From CAG-390 sp964590755 (GTDB lineage: Bacteria; Bacillota; Clostridia; Oscillospirales; CAG-272): 23,219 nt of DNA. Made by a program: the position numbers and the translations under genes. The stretch spans positions 1 through 23,219 of the forward strand of contig CAZPYK010000015.1 of NCBI GenBank assembly GCA_964590755.1, in the 5' to 3' direction. The notes below the pieces were generated by a model. The model ran no database searches. It was not told where the DNA came from and saw only the letters and a program-made list of their open reading frames with translations. Shown in pieces: positions 1 through 8,826 of the stretch (its first letter is position 1; every line of letters starts with the position of its first letter).

Positions 1-1286
1 TGAAGATACTTGCCATCGGAAACAGCTTTTCCACCGACTGCATGCAATATCTCTACAACATTGCCAAGAACGGCGGCGTTGAAGAGATAGTGCTGGGCAA
101 CCTATATTACGGCGGCTGCAGTCTTGCACAGCACCTCAGCTTCGCCAAGACCGACAGCGCGTCATATAAATATTATAAAAACACCGACGGCACATGGAAG
201 ACGACAACGGACTATAAAATGTCCGACGCGCTTGCCGACGAGGAGTGGGATATAATCTCCTTCCAGCAGACGTCAAAGACCTGCGGGCTTGCCAACAGCT
301 ACGGCACGACGCTGACAAAGCTCGTCGACCATGTTGAAAGCAAGGTGCCGAACGCAAAGCTCATTTGGAATATGACATGGGCATATCAGCAGGACAGCAC
401 GCATTCCTCCTTCCCCAACTATGATAACAGCCAGCAAAAGATGTACGATATGATCATTGATTGCACCCGGGAATGCATCATGACCGAATCGCGCTTTAAG
501 CTGATCATTCCCTGCATGACCTCGATACAAAACGCGCGCACCTCTTTCCTGGGCGACACTCTGACGCGCGACGGCTATCATCTTGACTACAACATAGGCA
601 GATATATCGGCGGTCTTACCTGGTACGCCGCCATCACCGGCGGAGATGTTGACAAGATCACATACAATCCCGCGCCGGATCAGATCAGCGATGACATGCT
701 CGCGGTCGCTCGCGAGGCGGTAAAGAACGCTATTGCCGAACCGCTCAAGGTCACGCAGTCCGCCATAACCGAAGGAAAGCGCCCCACCGTTGAAACGACC
801 GTGGTCGATCCGACCGTAGAGCTCTCCCCCGCCGACTTCTTTGAGGAGGACAAAGCCCTTGCCGCCGCAAGCAGCATCGACCTTGCCAAGTACACTCTGC
901 TTGAGTGGGACTATCTTGAGAACACCTATTGGAACTGCACGAGCACCGCGGGCACAAAAACGCCGACCTCCGGCTCGACGGTGAAGCAGAATGTCTGCTC
1001 GAAAGAAAAATATTCGCTCGATCAGCTGCCCGTGGGCACACTGTTCATCGCCGACAGCGGCTGGCAGTACAGAATAGATATCTACACCGAGGCAGACAAA
1101 AAATACAGCGGCACACGTCCCGGAATGATAACCGACCGCCTCTTTGTGCTCAGCGAAAGCTTTATGGGCGATGCGAAATATCTGGCGTGGAACGTATCCT
1201 CCAACCCCAAGAGCGACATTTCATCCATCTACGCACAGGCTGCATGCCACGTCAGAGTATATATTCCGGTCGCAAGCGCCGGCTAA
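1..1286 (+). CDS. DUF4886 / SGNH-like hydrolase, 5' end cut by window edge
   Basis: The reading frame is open from base 3 and reads KILAIGNSFSTD before the first internal ATG at 42, so the true start lies at or just before the window edge (the first bases TG would complete an ATG one base outside). The GNSFS block with its candidate nucleophile Ser, and the later RDGYHLD block with an Asp-x-x-His pair, fit the SGNH/GDSL-like fold of DUF4886 proteins, which are thought to act on esters or glycan substituents. A region of about 150 residues after the hydrolase part (from about base 830) has no recognised motif. The substrate is unknown. No signal peptide can be judged because the N-terminus is missing. 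It is followed by a structured repeat and is probably not cotranscribed with the phosphatase at 1568. Confidence 0.8.
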   Translation, partial: KILAIGNSFSTDCMQYLYNIAKNGGVEEIVLGNLYYGGCSLAQHLSFAKTDSASYKYYKNTDGTWKTTTDYKMSDALADEEWDIISFQQTSKTCGLANSYGTTLTKLVDHVESKVPNAKLIWNMTWAYQQDSTHSSFPNYDNSQQKMYDMIIDCTRECIMTESRFKLIIPCMTSIQNARTSFLGDTLTRDGYHLDYNIGRYIGGLTWYAAITGGDVDKITYNPAPDQISDDMLAVAREAVKNAIAEPLKVTQSAITEGKRPTVETTVVDPTVELSPADFFEEDKALAAASSIDLAKYTLLEWDYLENTYWNCTSTAGTKTPTSGSTVKQNVCSKEKYSLDQLPVGTLFIADSGWQYRIDIYTEADKKYSGTRPGMITDRLFVLSESFMGDAKYLAWNVSSNPKSDISSIYAQAACHVRVYIPVASAG

Positions 1287-1324
1287 AGCAAGAAAGACAG
1301 CTTCGCAGGTTGTAAACAAAAACA

Positions 1325-1520
1325 TAAAAAATGTAAAATCTCAGCCACTTTTCTCTTTGACACCACAGGCGCAAAGAGAAAAGTTAGCACAAGAGAAACG
1401 CCAAGGGAGTGTTTCGCGCTCTGCGGAGCGCGAGAAGGGCTCCGCGCCCTCCACGGCGCCGCCTTTTGAAAAAGGCGGGCGAAAACTTTCGGCGCTCCGG
1501 AGAGATCGGTTGCTTTGTCT
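1325..1520 (+). repeat. Structured dispersed repeat, copy 1
   Basis: This gene-free stretch (1287-1567) holds a repeat that recurs at 15842-16039 in the same orientation. The best-conserved core is 1341-1489. It contains four successive hairpins: a perfect 13-bp stem ACTTTTCTCTTTG/CAAAGAGAAAAGT around a 12-nt loop (about 1347-1384); CGCGCTC/GAGCGCG with a TGCG loop; AGGGC/GCCCT; and CGCCTTTT/AAAAGGCG. By hand alignment the core differs from the other copy at about 14 positions, mostly in loops and linkers. No coding frame is plausible. It starts about 40 bases after the DUF4886 stop. Function unknown; it could be a non-autonomous mobile element, a 3'-end RNA element or a structured RNA. Confidence 0.8.
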
Positions 1521-1567
1521 GCCACCCGCGAAGCCGCAAAAGACTTCGATAACCTAAAAAACAGATC

Positions 1568-2338
1568 ATGAAAAATTTTGCTACAATATATATAGTGCGC
1601 CACGGCGAGACAGGCGGCAACAGACGCGGCACATTTGTCGGCAGCACCGACATGCCGCTTTCCGACCGCGGAGTTCTTCAAGCTCGCGCTCTCGGAGCCG
1701 CCATGGCGGATGTAAAGCTCGACCGCATCTGGTCAAGTCCGTATATCCGCGCGAAAATGACCGCCGAGGGACTTCGCGGCGGGCGCGATATCCCAATCCT
1801 GACCGATCCCGGCTTGCGCGAGATATGCTGCGGAAGCTGGGAGGGGCTGGGTCCCGAACAGATCGAGGCTCGCTGGCCCGGACAGCTCACCCTTTGGGGC
1901 AATCGCCCGGACGAGCTTCAAATAGAGGGCGGCGACAGCTTCTTTGCCGTTCGCGACCGCGCCTTTGACGCCTTTTGCAGGATAGTTCGCGCCGAACGCG
2001 GAGCCGATATCGCCATAGTGTCGCATATGCTGGCATCCCAGCTTATAATGACAAAACTGCTGGACGTTCCGGTGCGCGACGTGTGGCAGATGGTGCGGCT
2101 TGAAAACACCGCTGTCACGACCCTGCGGGTCTACGATGACGGACGCTTCTTTGTCGACGGCTGGGCGGATGTCAGCCATCTGCCCGATGAGCTGCGCAAT
2201 CCGAGCGTAAAGGTCGCGGGCATTCCCGGCGAGACCTTCATACCGAAATACACGCTTGCCGACGCGGCGGGAGAGCATTATCTGCCCGAACTTGACTCGC
2301 GCTTTGATTATCAAAGAGGTGATATCGATCATGAGTGA
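1568..2338 (+). CDS. Histidine phosphatase family protein (phosphoglycerate mutase-like)
   Basis: The 256-residue protein opens with the family's catalytic RHGE motif (R11-H12-G13-E14), followed by SSPYIRA with R61, LREICCGSWEG with E85, and the second catalytic His in SHM (H153). These are the phosphohistidine nucleophile, phosphate-binding arginine, proton donor and second histidine of the branch 1 histidine phosphatase superfamily. The last 50 or so residues lie beyond the usual domain. The protein is cytosolic, with no signal peptide or membrane segment. Its substrate (sugar phosphate, cobalamin intermediate or other) cannot be read from sequence. The ATG at 1568 has no good Shine-Dalgarno site but starts just before the first beta strand, so it is very likely right. 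It overlaps the next gene by 8 bases, suggesting translational coupling. Confidence 0.85.
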   Translation: MKNFATIYIVRHGETGGNRRGTFVGSTDMPLSDRGVLQARALGAAMADVKLDRIWSSPYIRAKMTAEGLRGGRDIPILTDPGLREICCGSWEGLGPEQIEARWPGQLTLWGNRPDELQIEGGDSFFAVRDRAFDAFCRIVRAERGADIAIVSHMLASQLIMTKLLDVPVRDVWQMVRLENTAVTTLRVYDDGRFFVDGWADVSHLPDELRNPSVKVAGIPGETFIPKYTLADAAGEHYLPELDSRFDYQRGDIDHE

Positions 2339-3665
2339 CAAGAAAAGACGCTTACTCGTCTATTCGGTCGACGCTCTGGTGGGCGAGGATCTTGAATATC
2401 TGGGCAAGCTCCCAAACTTCCGAAAGTATTTCGGCGGCGGTGCCTCGGTGGGACGCGTGAAGTCGATATACCCCACCGTGACGTATCCCGCACACGTTTC
2501 AATGACGACCGGCTGCTATCCCGAGCGCACGGGAATCATCAGCAATTACTCGGGCACGGTGACAAGCAAGGAGGAAAGCTGGCAGTGGTTTGCCGATGCG
2601 ATAAAGGCAGAGGATATCTTTACCGCGGCACACCGTGCGGGCTATACCACCGCATCGATCTTTTGGCCGGTCACCGGACGCCACCCCGACATCGACTATC
2701 TTGTCGACGAATACTGGATGCCCTTTGCCGGCGACACGCTGCGCTCTTCATTTGAAGCGGCGGGTTCATCCCCCGAGGTGCTTGAGATCATTGAGGCAAA
2801 TGCCTGCCTCTTGCCGCCCGGTTACGAACAGACAGGGCGCAAGAACTTTTGCATTCAGCCGTATGTGGATAACTTTCTTATCAAATGCTGCACCGATATC
2901 ATCCGCCGTTTTCGCCCCGAGGTGACCTTCGTGCACAGCGGTTCTATCGATGACTGGCGCCACAAAAACGGCGTTTTCGGCGATTGGCTGCATGAAAAGC
3001 TCGAATTTATCGACCGCACGATAGGAGATATAGGCGCGGCTCTTGAGGATATCGGCGAGCTTGATTCGACCGACCTGTTTTTGGTCAGCGATCACGGTCA
3101 GCGGGATATAAAGCGAGCGATAAAGCCCAATCTCCTGCTTCGCAGGCTCGGATATCTCGAAGCCGACGAGCGCGGAAAAATAACGGCATGGCGCGCCTGC
3201 TGTCGCTCGAATGCCATGTCCTCGCTTGTTTATCCCAAGGACCCGAATGACACCGAAGCGCGAGAGCAACTGTATTCGGATCTCATCCGCATGCGCGACG
3301 AGGGCATATACGGCTTTTCGGATGTGCTGACTCGTGATGAGACAAAAGAAAAATGGCATCTTGACGGCGACTTTGCATTCTGCCTTGAGAGCGACGGTTA
3401 CACTTCGTTCTCCGACAGCTGTCGCGGCGCACTTACGGCGCCGATCGACGTGAGCGACTTTAAATTCGGTCACGGTACGCACGGATATATGCCCGAAAAG
3501 GGGCCGCAACCGGTGCTTTGCGCACGCGGTCCGCATATCAAAAGCGGTGCGTTCATTCCGAATGCGGTGATCGTGGACGAAGCTCCGACCTATGCCGCAC
3601 TGCTCGGCGCAGATCTGCCGCACGCGCAGGGAAGGATACTTTCCGAGCTGCTGGATATCGGATAA
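2331..3665 (+). CDS. Alkaline phosphatase superfamily phosphodiesterase/nucleotide pyrophosphatase
   Basis: The start at 2331 is preferred over the longer frame because AAAGAGGT lies about 11 bases upstream and the protein then begins MSDKKRRLLVYSVD, with metal-ligand candidate D14 in the first strand. The block YPTVTYPAHVSMTTG supplies the nucleophile Thr (T51) in the type I phosphodiesterase pattern, SDHG supplies the second metal site, and FGHGTHG near the C-terminus supplies the last His ligands. Length 444 residues is normal for the bacterial NPP-like family. There is no signal peptide, so it probably acts in the cytosol on a phosphodiester or nucleotide-sugar type substrate. It overlaps the histidine phosphatase by 8 bases; the two may act one after the other on the same compound. 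This is inference. Confidence 0.85.
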   Translation: MSDKKRRLLVYSVDALVGEDLEYLGKLPNFRKYFGGGASVGRVKSIYPTVTYPAHVSMTTGCYPERTGIISNYSGTVTSKEESWQWFADAIKAEDIFTAAHRAGYTTASIFWPVTGRHPDIDYLVDEYWMPFAGDTLRSSFEAAGSSPEVLEIIEANACLLPPGYEQTGRKNFCIQPYVDNFLIKCCTDIIRRFRPEVTFVHSGSIDDWRHKNGVFGDWLHEKLEFIDRTIGDIGAALEDIGELDSTDLFLVSDHGQRDIKRAIKPNLLLRRLGYLEADERGKITAWRACCRSNAMSSLVYPKDPNDTEAREQLYSDLIRMRDEGIYGFSDVLTRDETKEKWHLDGDFAFCLESDGYTSFSDSCRGALTAPIDVSDFKFGHGTHGYMPEKGPQPVLCARGPHIKSGAFIPNAVIVDEAPTYAALLGADLPHAQGRILSELLDIG

Positions 3666-3693
3666 ATTCGCACGCACCTCGCATAAGTTCATT

Positions 3694-3738
3694 GCTTCCG
3701 CTCCGCTCAAAAAAGGTGCGGAAGCATCTTTATTATCT
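3694..3738 (+). terminator. Probable rho-independent terminator after the phosphodiesterase
   Basis: An 8-bp perfect stem GCTTCCGC/GCGGAAGC (3694-3701 and 3718-3725) closes a 16-nt loop and is followed by a moderately T-rich stretch ATCTTTATTATCT. It lies 29 bases after the stop at 3665. The T tract is broken, so efficiency is uncertain. Confidence 0.55.
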
Positions 3739-3812
3739 AATTGCACAGAATTTATCCCCGCGCGGCGGTATAAGATTGTTGTGTTTTTTTTGCAAAAAAC
3801 GCCCCTATGGGA

Positions 3813-3841
3813 TTGACACAATAATAACAAAATGATATAAT
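3813..3841 (+). promoter_or_regulatory. Consensus sigma-A promoter for fumC
   Basis: TTGACA (3813-3818) and TATAAT (3836-3841) are both perfect consensus boxes separated by exactly 17 bases. Transcription would start near 3848, leaving a leader of about 120 nt before fumC at 3968. A second TATAAT at 3847-3852 has no matching -35 box. Confidence 0.85.
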
Positions 3842-3852
3842 TATCTTATAAT

Positions 3853-3916
3853 GCGCATAGAGTGCGCAAAAGGCGATATCGGCATCCTTTCTTGGAAAAA
3901 AACGTCCGAAATCGCC
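3853..3916 (+). promoter_or_regulatory. Structured fumC leader (two hairpins)
   Basis: Within the leader there is a small hairpin GCGCA/TGCGC (3853-3867), then a larger one in which GGCGATATCGG (3872-3882) pairs with CCGAAATCGCC (3906-3916) across 11 positions with a single mismatch and a 23-nt loop. No T tract follows directly, so it does not look like a simple terminator. It may stabilise the mRNA or serve as an attenuator. It was not matched to a known riboswitch. Confidence 0.35.
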
Positions 3917-3967
3917 GAAAAACAAGCATAAAAATAATATTTTCAAACCGGAAGGAAGAAAGAAAAA

Positions 3968-5344
<1,377 letters not shown>

Positions 5345-5411
5345 TTCGCGGGATTTCCTGCATTTGGGCTGTCACGCACAAGCGAGGCAGCCCCAAAAGA
5401 CTATAGGCACC

Positions 5412-5568
5412 GCCGCACAATTCGCGGCTAATACCTTTTTCACTCACTTGCTTGCATAAAAATCCGCCATGTTTCACAAATTTTCTTCGCGCAGAATCAA
5501 CTGCGCACGAAAATTGTTTTATCCGACGAATTTTCCGACTGTGCAATTGAGAAAAAAGAATTGTGCGG
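5412..5568. repeat. Inverted repeats in the fumC-hdrB gap
   Basis: The 291-base gap between fumC and hdrB holds no gene. CCGCACAATTC at 5413-5423 is repeated in inverted form at 5558-5568 (11 bp, perfect), and the first arm also folds locally (GCCGC/GCGGC, 5412-5428). Between them lies the terminator-like hairpin listed separately. No clear promoter boxes with proper spacing were found here for the hdr operon. Confidence 0.4.
5477..5520 (+). terminator. Possible terminator after fumC
   Basis: CAAATTTTC (5477-5485) pairs with GAAAATTG (5509-5516), enclosing an inner GCGCA/TGCGC stem (5489-5493 and 5502-5506), and is followed by a short TTTTA run. The T tract is short, so partial read-through into the hdr operon is possible. 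Confidence 0.4.
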
Positions 5569-5635
5569 TAACGCCTATCAATGATGTCAAATATTACCGA
5601 TAATATCCGATCCCAGGATCTGAAAGGAAAAGAAT

Positions 5636-6412
5636 ATGGTATTCAGTTATTATCCCGGCTGTACCCTGCGCACAAAAGCCAAAGAGCTTGACCGTTTGGC
5701 GCGCGGATCGGCTGCGGCACTCGGCATCGAGCTGCGCGAGATTCCCGATTGGCAGTGCTGCGGTGGTGTGTATCCCAACCCCACCGACGCCGTTGCCACC
5801 CGTCTTTCTTCGGTTCGCGCCCTTATGGCGGCGCGTGATGCCGGTACTCCTCTCGTTACCGTATGCTCGGCATGCTACAATGTCCTCAAGCGCGTAAACG
5901 AGGACATGAAGAACAACGAGGAGATACGCAACAAAGTCAACAATTATATGCAAAACGAGATCCCCTACGCAGGTGAGGTCAAGGTATATCACTACATAGA
6001 ACTGCTTCGCGATGTCATAGGATACGACGAGGTCGCAAAGCACGTGGTCAATCCCCTCAAGGGCGAAAAGATAGGCGCATATTACGGATGTCTTTTGCTT
6101 CGCCCCGGCAAGGAGTTGCGCTTTGACGACCCCGAAAACCCCGAGGCAATTGAGGGACTTATCCGCGCGCTCGGCGCGACCCCCGTCAAATACGCACAGC
6201 GCAACGAATGCTGCGGCGGATATGTGACGCTTGAAGACAAGTCGTTTGCCGAAAAGAGAAGTCACGCCGTGCTCGATTCCGCCGTCGGCGAGGGAGCCGA
6301 CAGCCTTATCACGGCATGTCCTCTTTGCATGTACAACCTTAAGGTGAACGGCGGCGAGCTTCCCGTTTACTATTTCACCGAGCCGCTTGCACGCGCTCTC
6401 GGCGTGGAATGA
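5636..6412 (+). CDS. hdrB: HdrB-like subunit with two CCG (non-cubane FeS) motifs
   Basis: The 258-residue protein carries two complete CCG motifs: C9, C41-C42, C77, C80 (spacing C-x31-CC-x34-C-x2-C) and C152, C192-C193, C228, C231 (C-x39-CC-x34-C-x2-C). In methanogen HdrB these motifs hold two non-cubane [4Fe-4S] clusters that reduce the CoM-CoB heterodisulfide. In bacteria without those cofactors, HdrB passes electrons to another disulfide or protein acceptor. It opens the operon and is followed by hdrC with a stop/start overlap. The ATG at 5636 has GAAAGGAAAAG upstream. The natural acceptor is unknown; the fumarate reductase encoded downstream is the candidate suggested by context. It is soluble, with no membrane segment. 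Confidence 0.9.
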   Translation: MVFSYYPGCTLRTKAKELDRLARGSAAALGIELREIPDWQCCGGVYPNPTDAVATRLSSVRALMAARDAGTPLVTVCSACYNVLKRVNEDMKNNEEIRNKVNNYMQNEIPYAGEVKVYHYIELLRDVIGYDEVAKHVVNPLKGEKIGAYYGCLLLRPGKELRFDDPENPEAIEGLIRALGATPVKYAQRNECCGGYVTLEDKSFAEKRSHAVLDSAVGEGADSLITACPLCMYNLKVNGGELPVYYFTEPLARALGVE

Positions 6413-6426
6413 AAGAGGAGGTCACG

Positions 6427-6822
6427 ATGAATATCAACAAAGAACAAGAGACCGCCGCTCTCATAAAAAGAATAAGCGGCGTAAACACGCGCAAATGCAT
6501 GAAGTGCGGCAAGTGCTCGGCAACCTGCCCCGCTTACGATGAGATGGAATATCATCCGCACGAATTCGTATATATGGTAGAGCACGGCGAGTGCGAAAAA
6601 CTCTTCGCCACCGAATCGGTATACAAGTGCCTCACCTGCTTTGCATGCGTAGAGCGCTGCCCGCGCGGCGTTGAGCCGGCAAAACTCATCGAAGCCGTGC
6701 GCGCGGTGGCGGTACGCCGCCAGGGCGCAAATCATCTGCATGACGACGACATTCCCGCTAAGCTCGACCCCGAGCTGCCTCAGCAGGCGATAGTCAGCGC
6801 GTTCAGAAAATACAAAGGATAA
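6427..6822 (+). CDS. hdrC: HdrC-like ferredoxin subunit
   Basis: This 131-residue protein has two classical [4Fe-4S] motifs, C24-x2-C27-x2-C30-x3-C34P and C68-x2-C71-x2-C74-x3-C78P, the HdrC pattern. HdrC wires HdrA to HdrB in the heterodisulfide reductase complex. The frame opens at 6409 with an ATG overlapping the hdrB stop, but a strong GAGGAGGT site at 6415-6421 sits five bases before the ATG at 6427, so translation most likely starts there. The intergenic arrangement points to coupling with hdrB. It is cytosolic with no membrane anchor, unlike the HdrDE type. Confidence 0.9.
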   Translation: MNINKEQETAALIKRISGVNTRKCMKCGKCSATCPAYDEMEYHPHEFVYMVEHGECEKLFATESVYKCLTCFACVERCPRGVEPAKLIEAVRAVAVRRQGANHLHDDDIPAKLDPELPQQAIVSAFRKYKG

Positions 6823-6840
6823 GAAGGAGGAGACTGAAAA

Positions 6841-8826
6841 ATGCACAGAATAGGCGTATTTGTGTGCTGGTGCGGCTCAAACATTGCGGCGACCGTTGAT
6901 GTTCACGCGGTTGCGGAGGCAATGAAGCATGAGCCCGGCGTAGTATTTGCGCAGGATTACCAGTATATGTGCTCCGAGGGCGGTCAGTCCCTTATTATAA
7001 ACGCGATAAAGGAGCATTTCCTTGACGGAGTCGTCATCTGCTCCTGCTCTCCGAGAATGCACGAGGCGACCTTCCGCAAGACCGCGGAGCGCGCCGGACT
7101 CAACCCCTATATGGTTGAGGTCGCAAACATTCGCGAGCACTGCTCATGGATACATAAGGATAAGACGGAAGCGACCGAAAAGGCGATAGTGCTTGCCCGC
7201 ACAGCAGTGGCAAAGGTACAGCTCAACGCTCCTCTTACCGCGGGCGAGAGCCCGGTCACCAAGCGTGCGCTCGTAATCGGCGGAGGTATCGCGGGTATCC
7301 AGTCGGCACTGGATATCGCAGACGCGGGTTTTGATGTCGACATCGTCGAAAAGCTTCCGACCATCGGCGGCCATATGGCTCAGCTTGACAAGACCTTCCC
7401 CACCCTTGACTGCTCGGCGTGTATCCTCACGCCCAAGATGGTCGATGCCGCTCAAAACGAGCATATAGGTCTTTACACCTACAGCGAGGTAGAGTCGGTT
7501 AAGGGATTTGTCGGCAATTTCACCGTCACAATAAAGAAAAAAGCAAGATATGTCGATGCAGACAAGTGCACCGGCTGCGGCGTTTGCACCGAGGGATGTC
7601 CCTCTCGCAAGACGCCCTCCGAGTTCGACATGAACCTGTGCAACCGCGGCGCCATCTACATGCCCTTTGCACAGTCGATACCGAAGGTTCCGGTCATCGA
7701 TACCGACGCCTGCATCCACTTCAAGACCGGCAAGTGCGGTCTTTGCAAGATGAAATGCTCGGCGGGAGCCATCAACTTCGATCAAAAGGATGAGATCATC
7801 GAGCGTCAATACGGAGCTATCGTCGTCGCCACCGGATTTGACATGATCGATCCCACCCCCTACGGCGAGCTCGGCTATGCCGACAACAAGGACGTCATCA
7901 CCTCTCTTGAGCTTGAGCGTCTTATGAACGCCGCAGGACCCACAAAGGGAATACTGCTTCGTCCCTCCGACGGCAAGCACCCCAAGACCATTGTTTTCGT
8001 ACAGTGCGTCGGCTCACGCTGCGACGCATCCAAGGGTAAGCCCTACTGCTCCAAGATATGCTGTATGTACACGGCAAAGCATGCCATGATGATTCGCGAG
8101 AAGTATCCCGACACCGATGTGCATGTCTTCTATATCGACGTTCGTACACCCGGCAAGAACTTTGACGAATTCTATCGTCGCGCGGTAGAGGAATACGGCG
8201 TTGACTACATCAAGGGCAACGTCGGCAAGGTCTCCCGCTCGGGCGATAAACTGCATGTTCAGGGCGTGGATCTTATCGCGGGTCGTCAGGTCAATATCGA
8301 TGCCGATCTTGTCGTTCTCGCCGCGGCGATACAGCCCTCGGCGGGCGCGCGCCGCATTGCCACCATGTTGACAGCCAGCATGGACACGAACGACTTCTTT
8401 ACCGAGGCTCACGCAAAGCTTCGTCCCGTAGAGAGCCCCACGGCGGGCGTCTTCCTCTCCGGCGTATGCCAGGGACCCAAGGACGTGCCCGAAACCGTAG
8501 CTCAGGCATCGGCTGCCGCCTCCAAGGTCATAGCTCTGCTTTGCAAGGATAAGCTCACCGGTAACCCCTGCGTGGCTCATTCGGACGAGATGATGTGCAA
8601 CGGCTGCTCGATGTGTCAAAATGTCTGCCCCTACGGAGCGATCACATATGAGGTGCGTCAGTACCGCATGGCGGGCAAGATGGTGGATCGCCGCGTGGCT
8701 GTTGTCAACGAGGCTGTTTGCCAGGGCTGCGGCGCATGTACGGTCGCTTGCCCCTCCGGAGCCATGGATCTGCGCGGCTTCGCCAATAAACAAATTCTTG
8801 CGGAGGTGGATGCAATATGTCGCTGA
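6841..8826 (+). CDS. hdrA: HdrA-like flavin-based electron-bifurcating subunit
   Basis: The 661-residue protein has the HdrA layout: an N-terminal domain with conserved cysteines (for example CSCSPRMHEATF, C68/C70, and C101), a Rossmann FAD motif GGGIAG (147-152), an inserted ferredoxin region (C243, C246, C249, C253 and C291, C299, C302, C306), the QCVGSR and YCSKICC blocks (about 388-408), and a C-terminal two-cluster ferredoxin domain (C586-C596 and C627-C637). In characterised HdrABC complexes the FAD here splits electron pairs between a high-potential path (HdrC/HdrB) and ferredoxin. GAAGGAGGAG precedes the ATG. It overlaps the flxD start by 10 bases. No GltD or other domain fusion is present. 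The bifurcating role is inferred from the family. Confidence 0.93.
   Translation: MHRIGVFVCWCGSNIAATVDVHAVAEAMKHEPGVVFAQDYQYMCSEGGQSLIINAIKEHFLDGVVICSCSPRMHEATFRKTAERAGLNPYMVEVANIREHCSWIHKDKTEATEKAIVLARTAVAKVQLNAPLTAGESPVTKRALVIGGGIAGIQSALDIADAGFDVDIVEKLPTIGGHMAQLDKTFPTLDCSACILTPKMVDAAQNEHIGLYTYSEVESVKGFVGNFTVTIKKKARYVDADKCTGCGVCTEGCPSRKTPSEFDMNLCNRGAIYMPFAQSIPKVPVIDTDACIHFKTGKCGLCKMKCSAGAINFDQKDEIIERQYGAIVVATGFDMIDPTPYGELGYADNKDVITSLELERLMNAAGPTKGILLRPSDGKHPKTIVFVQCVGSRCDASKGKPYCSKICCMYTAKHAMMIREKYPDTDVHVFYIDVRTPGKNFDEFYRRAVEEYGVDYIKGNVGKVSRSGDKLHVQGVDLIAGRQVNIDADLVVLAAAIQPSAGARRIATMLTASMDTNDFFTEAHAKLRPVESPTAGVFLSGVCQGPKDVPETVAQASAAASKVIALLCKDKLTGNPCVAHSDEMMCNGCSMCQNVCPYGAITYEVRQYRMAGKMVDRRVAVVNEAVCQGCGACTVACPSGAMDLRGFANKQILAEVDAICR

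Noticed and set aside
1347..1384. The 13-bp hairpin of the repeat as a simple terminator
   Set aside because: It is followed by TAGCAC rather than a T run in either copy.
2766..3830. 354-codon minus-strand frame opposite the phosphodiesterase
   Set aside because: Shadow frame that also runs through a terminator and a promoter.
6409..6426. Earlier start for hdrC overlapping the hdrB stop
   Set aside because: The strong GAGGAGGT site lies inside this segment and points to the ATG at 6427.
5636..8826. Evidence for a methanogen origin of the contig
   Set aside because: HdrABC alone is widespread in anaerobic bacteria; promoters, ribosome sites, FumC, AraC and PlsC are all bacterial in type.
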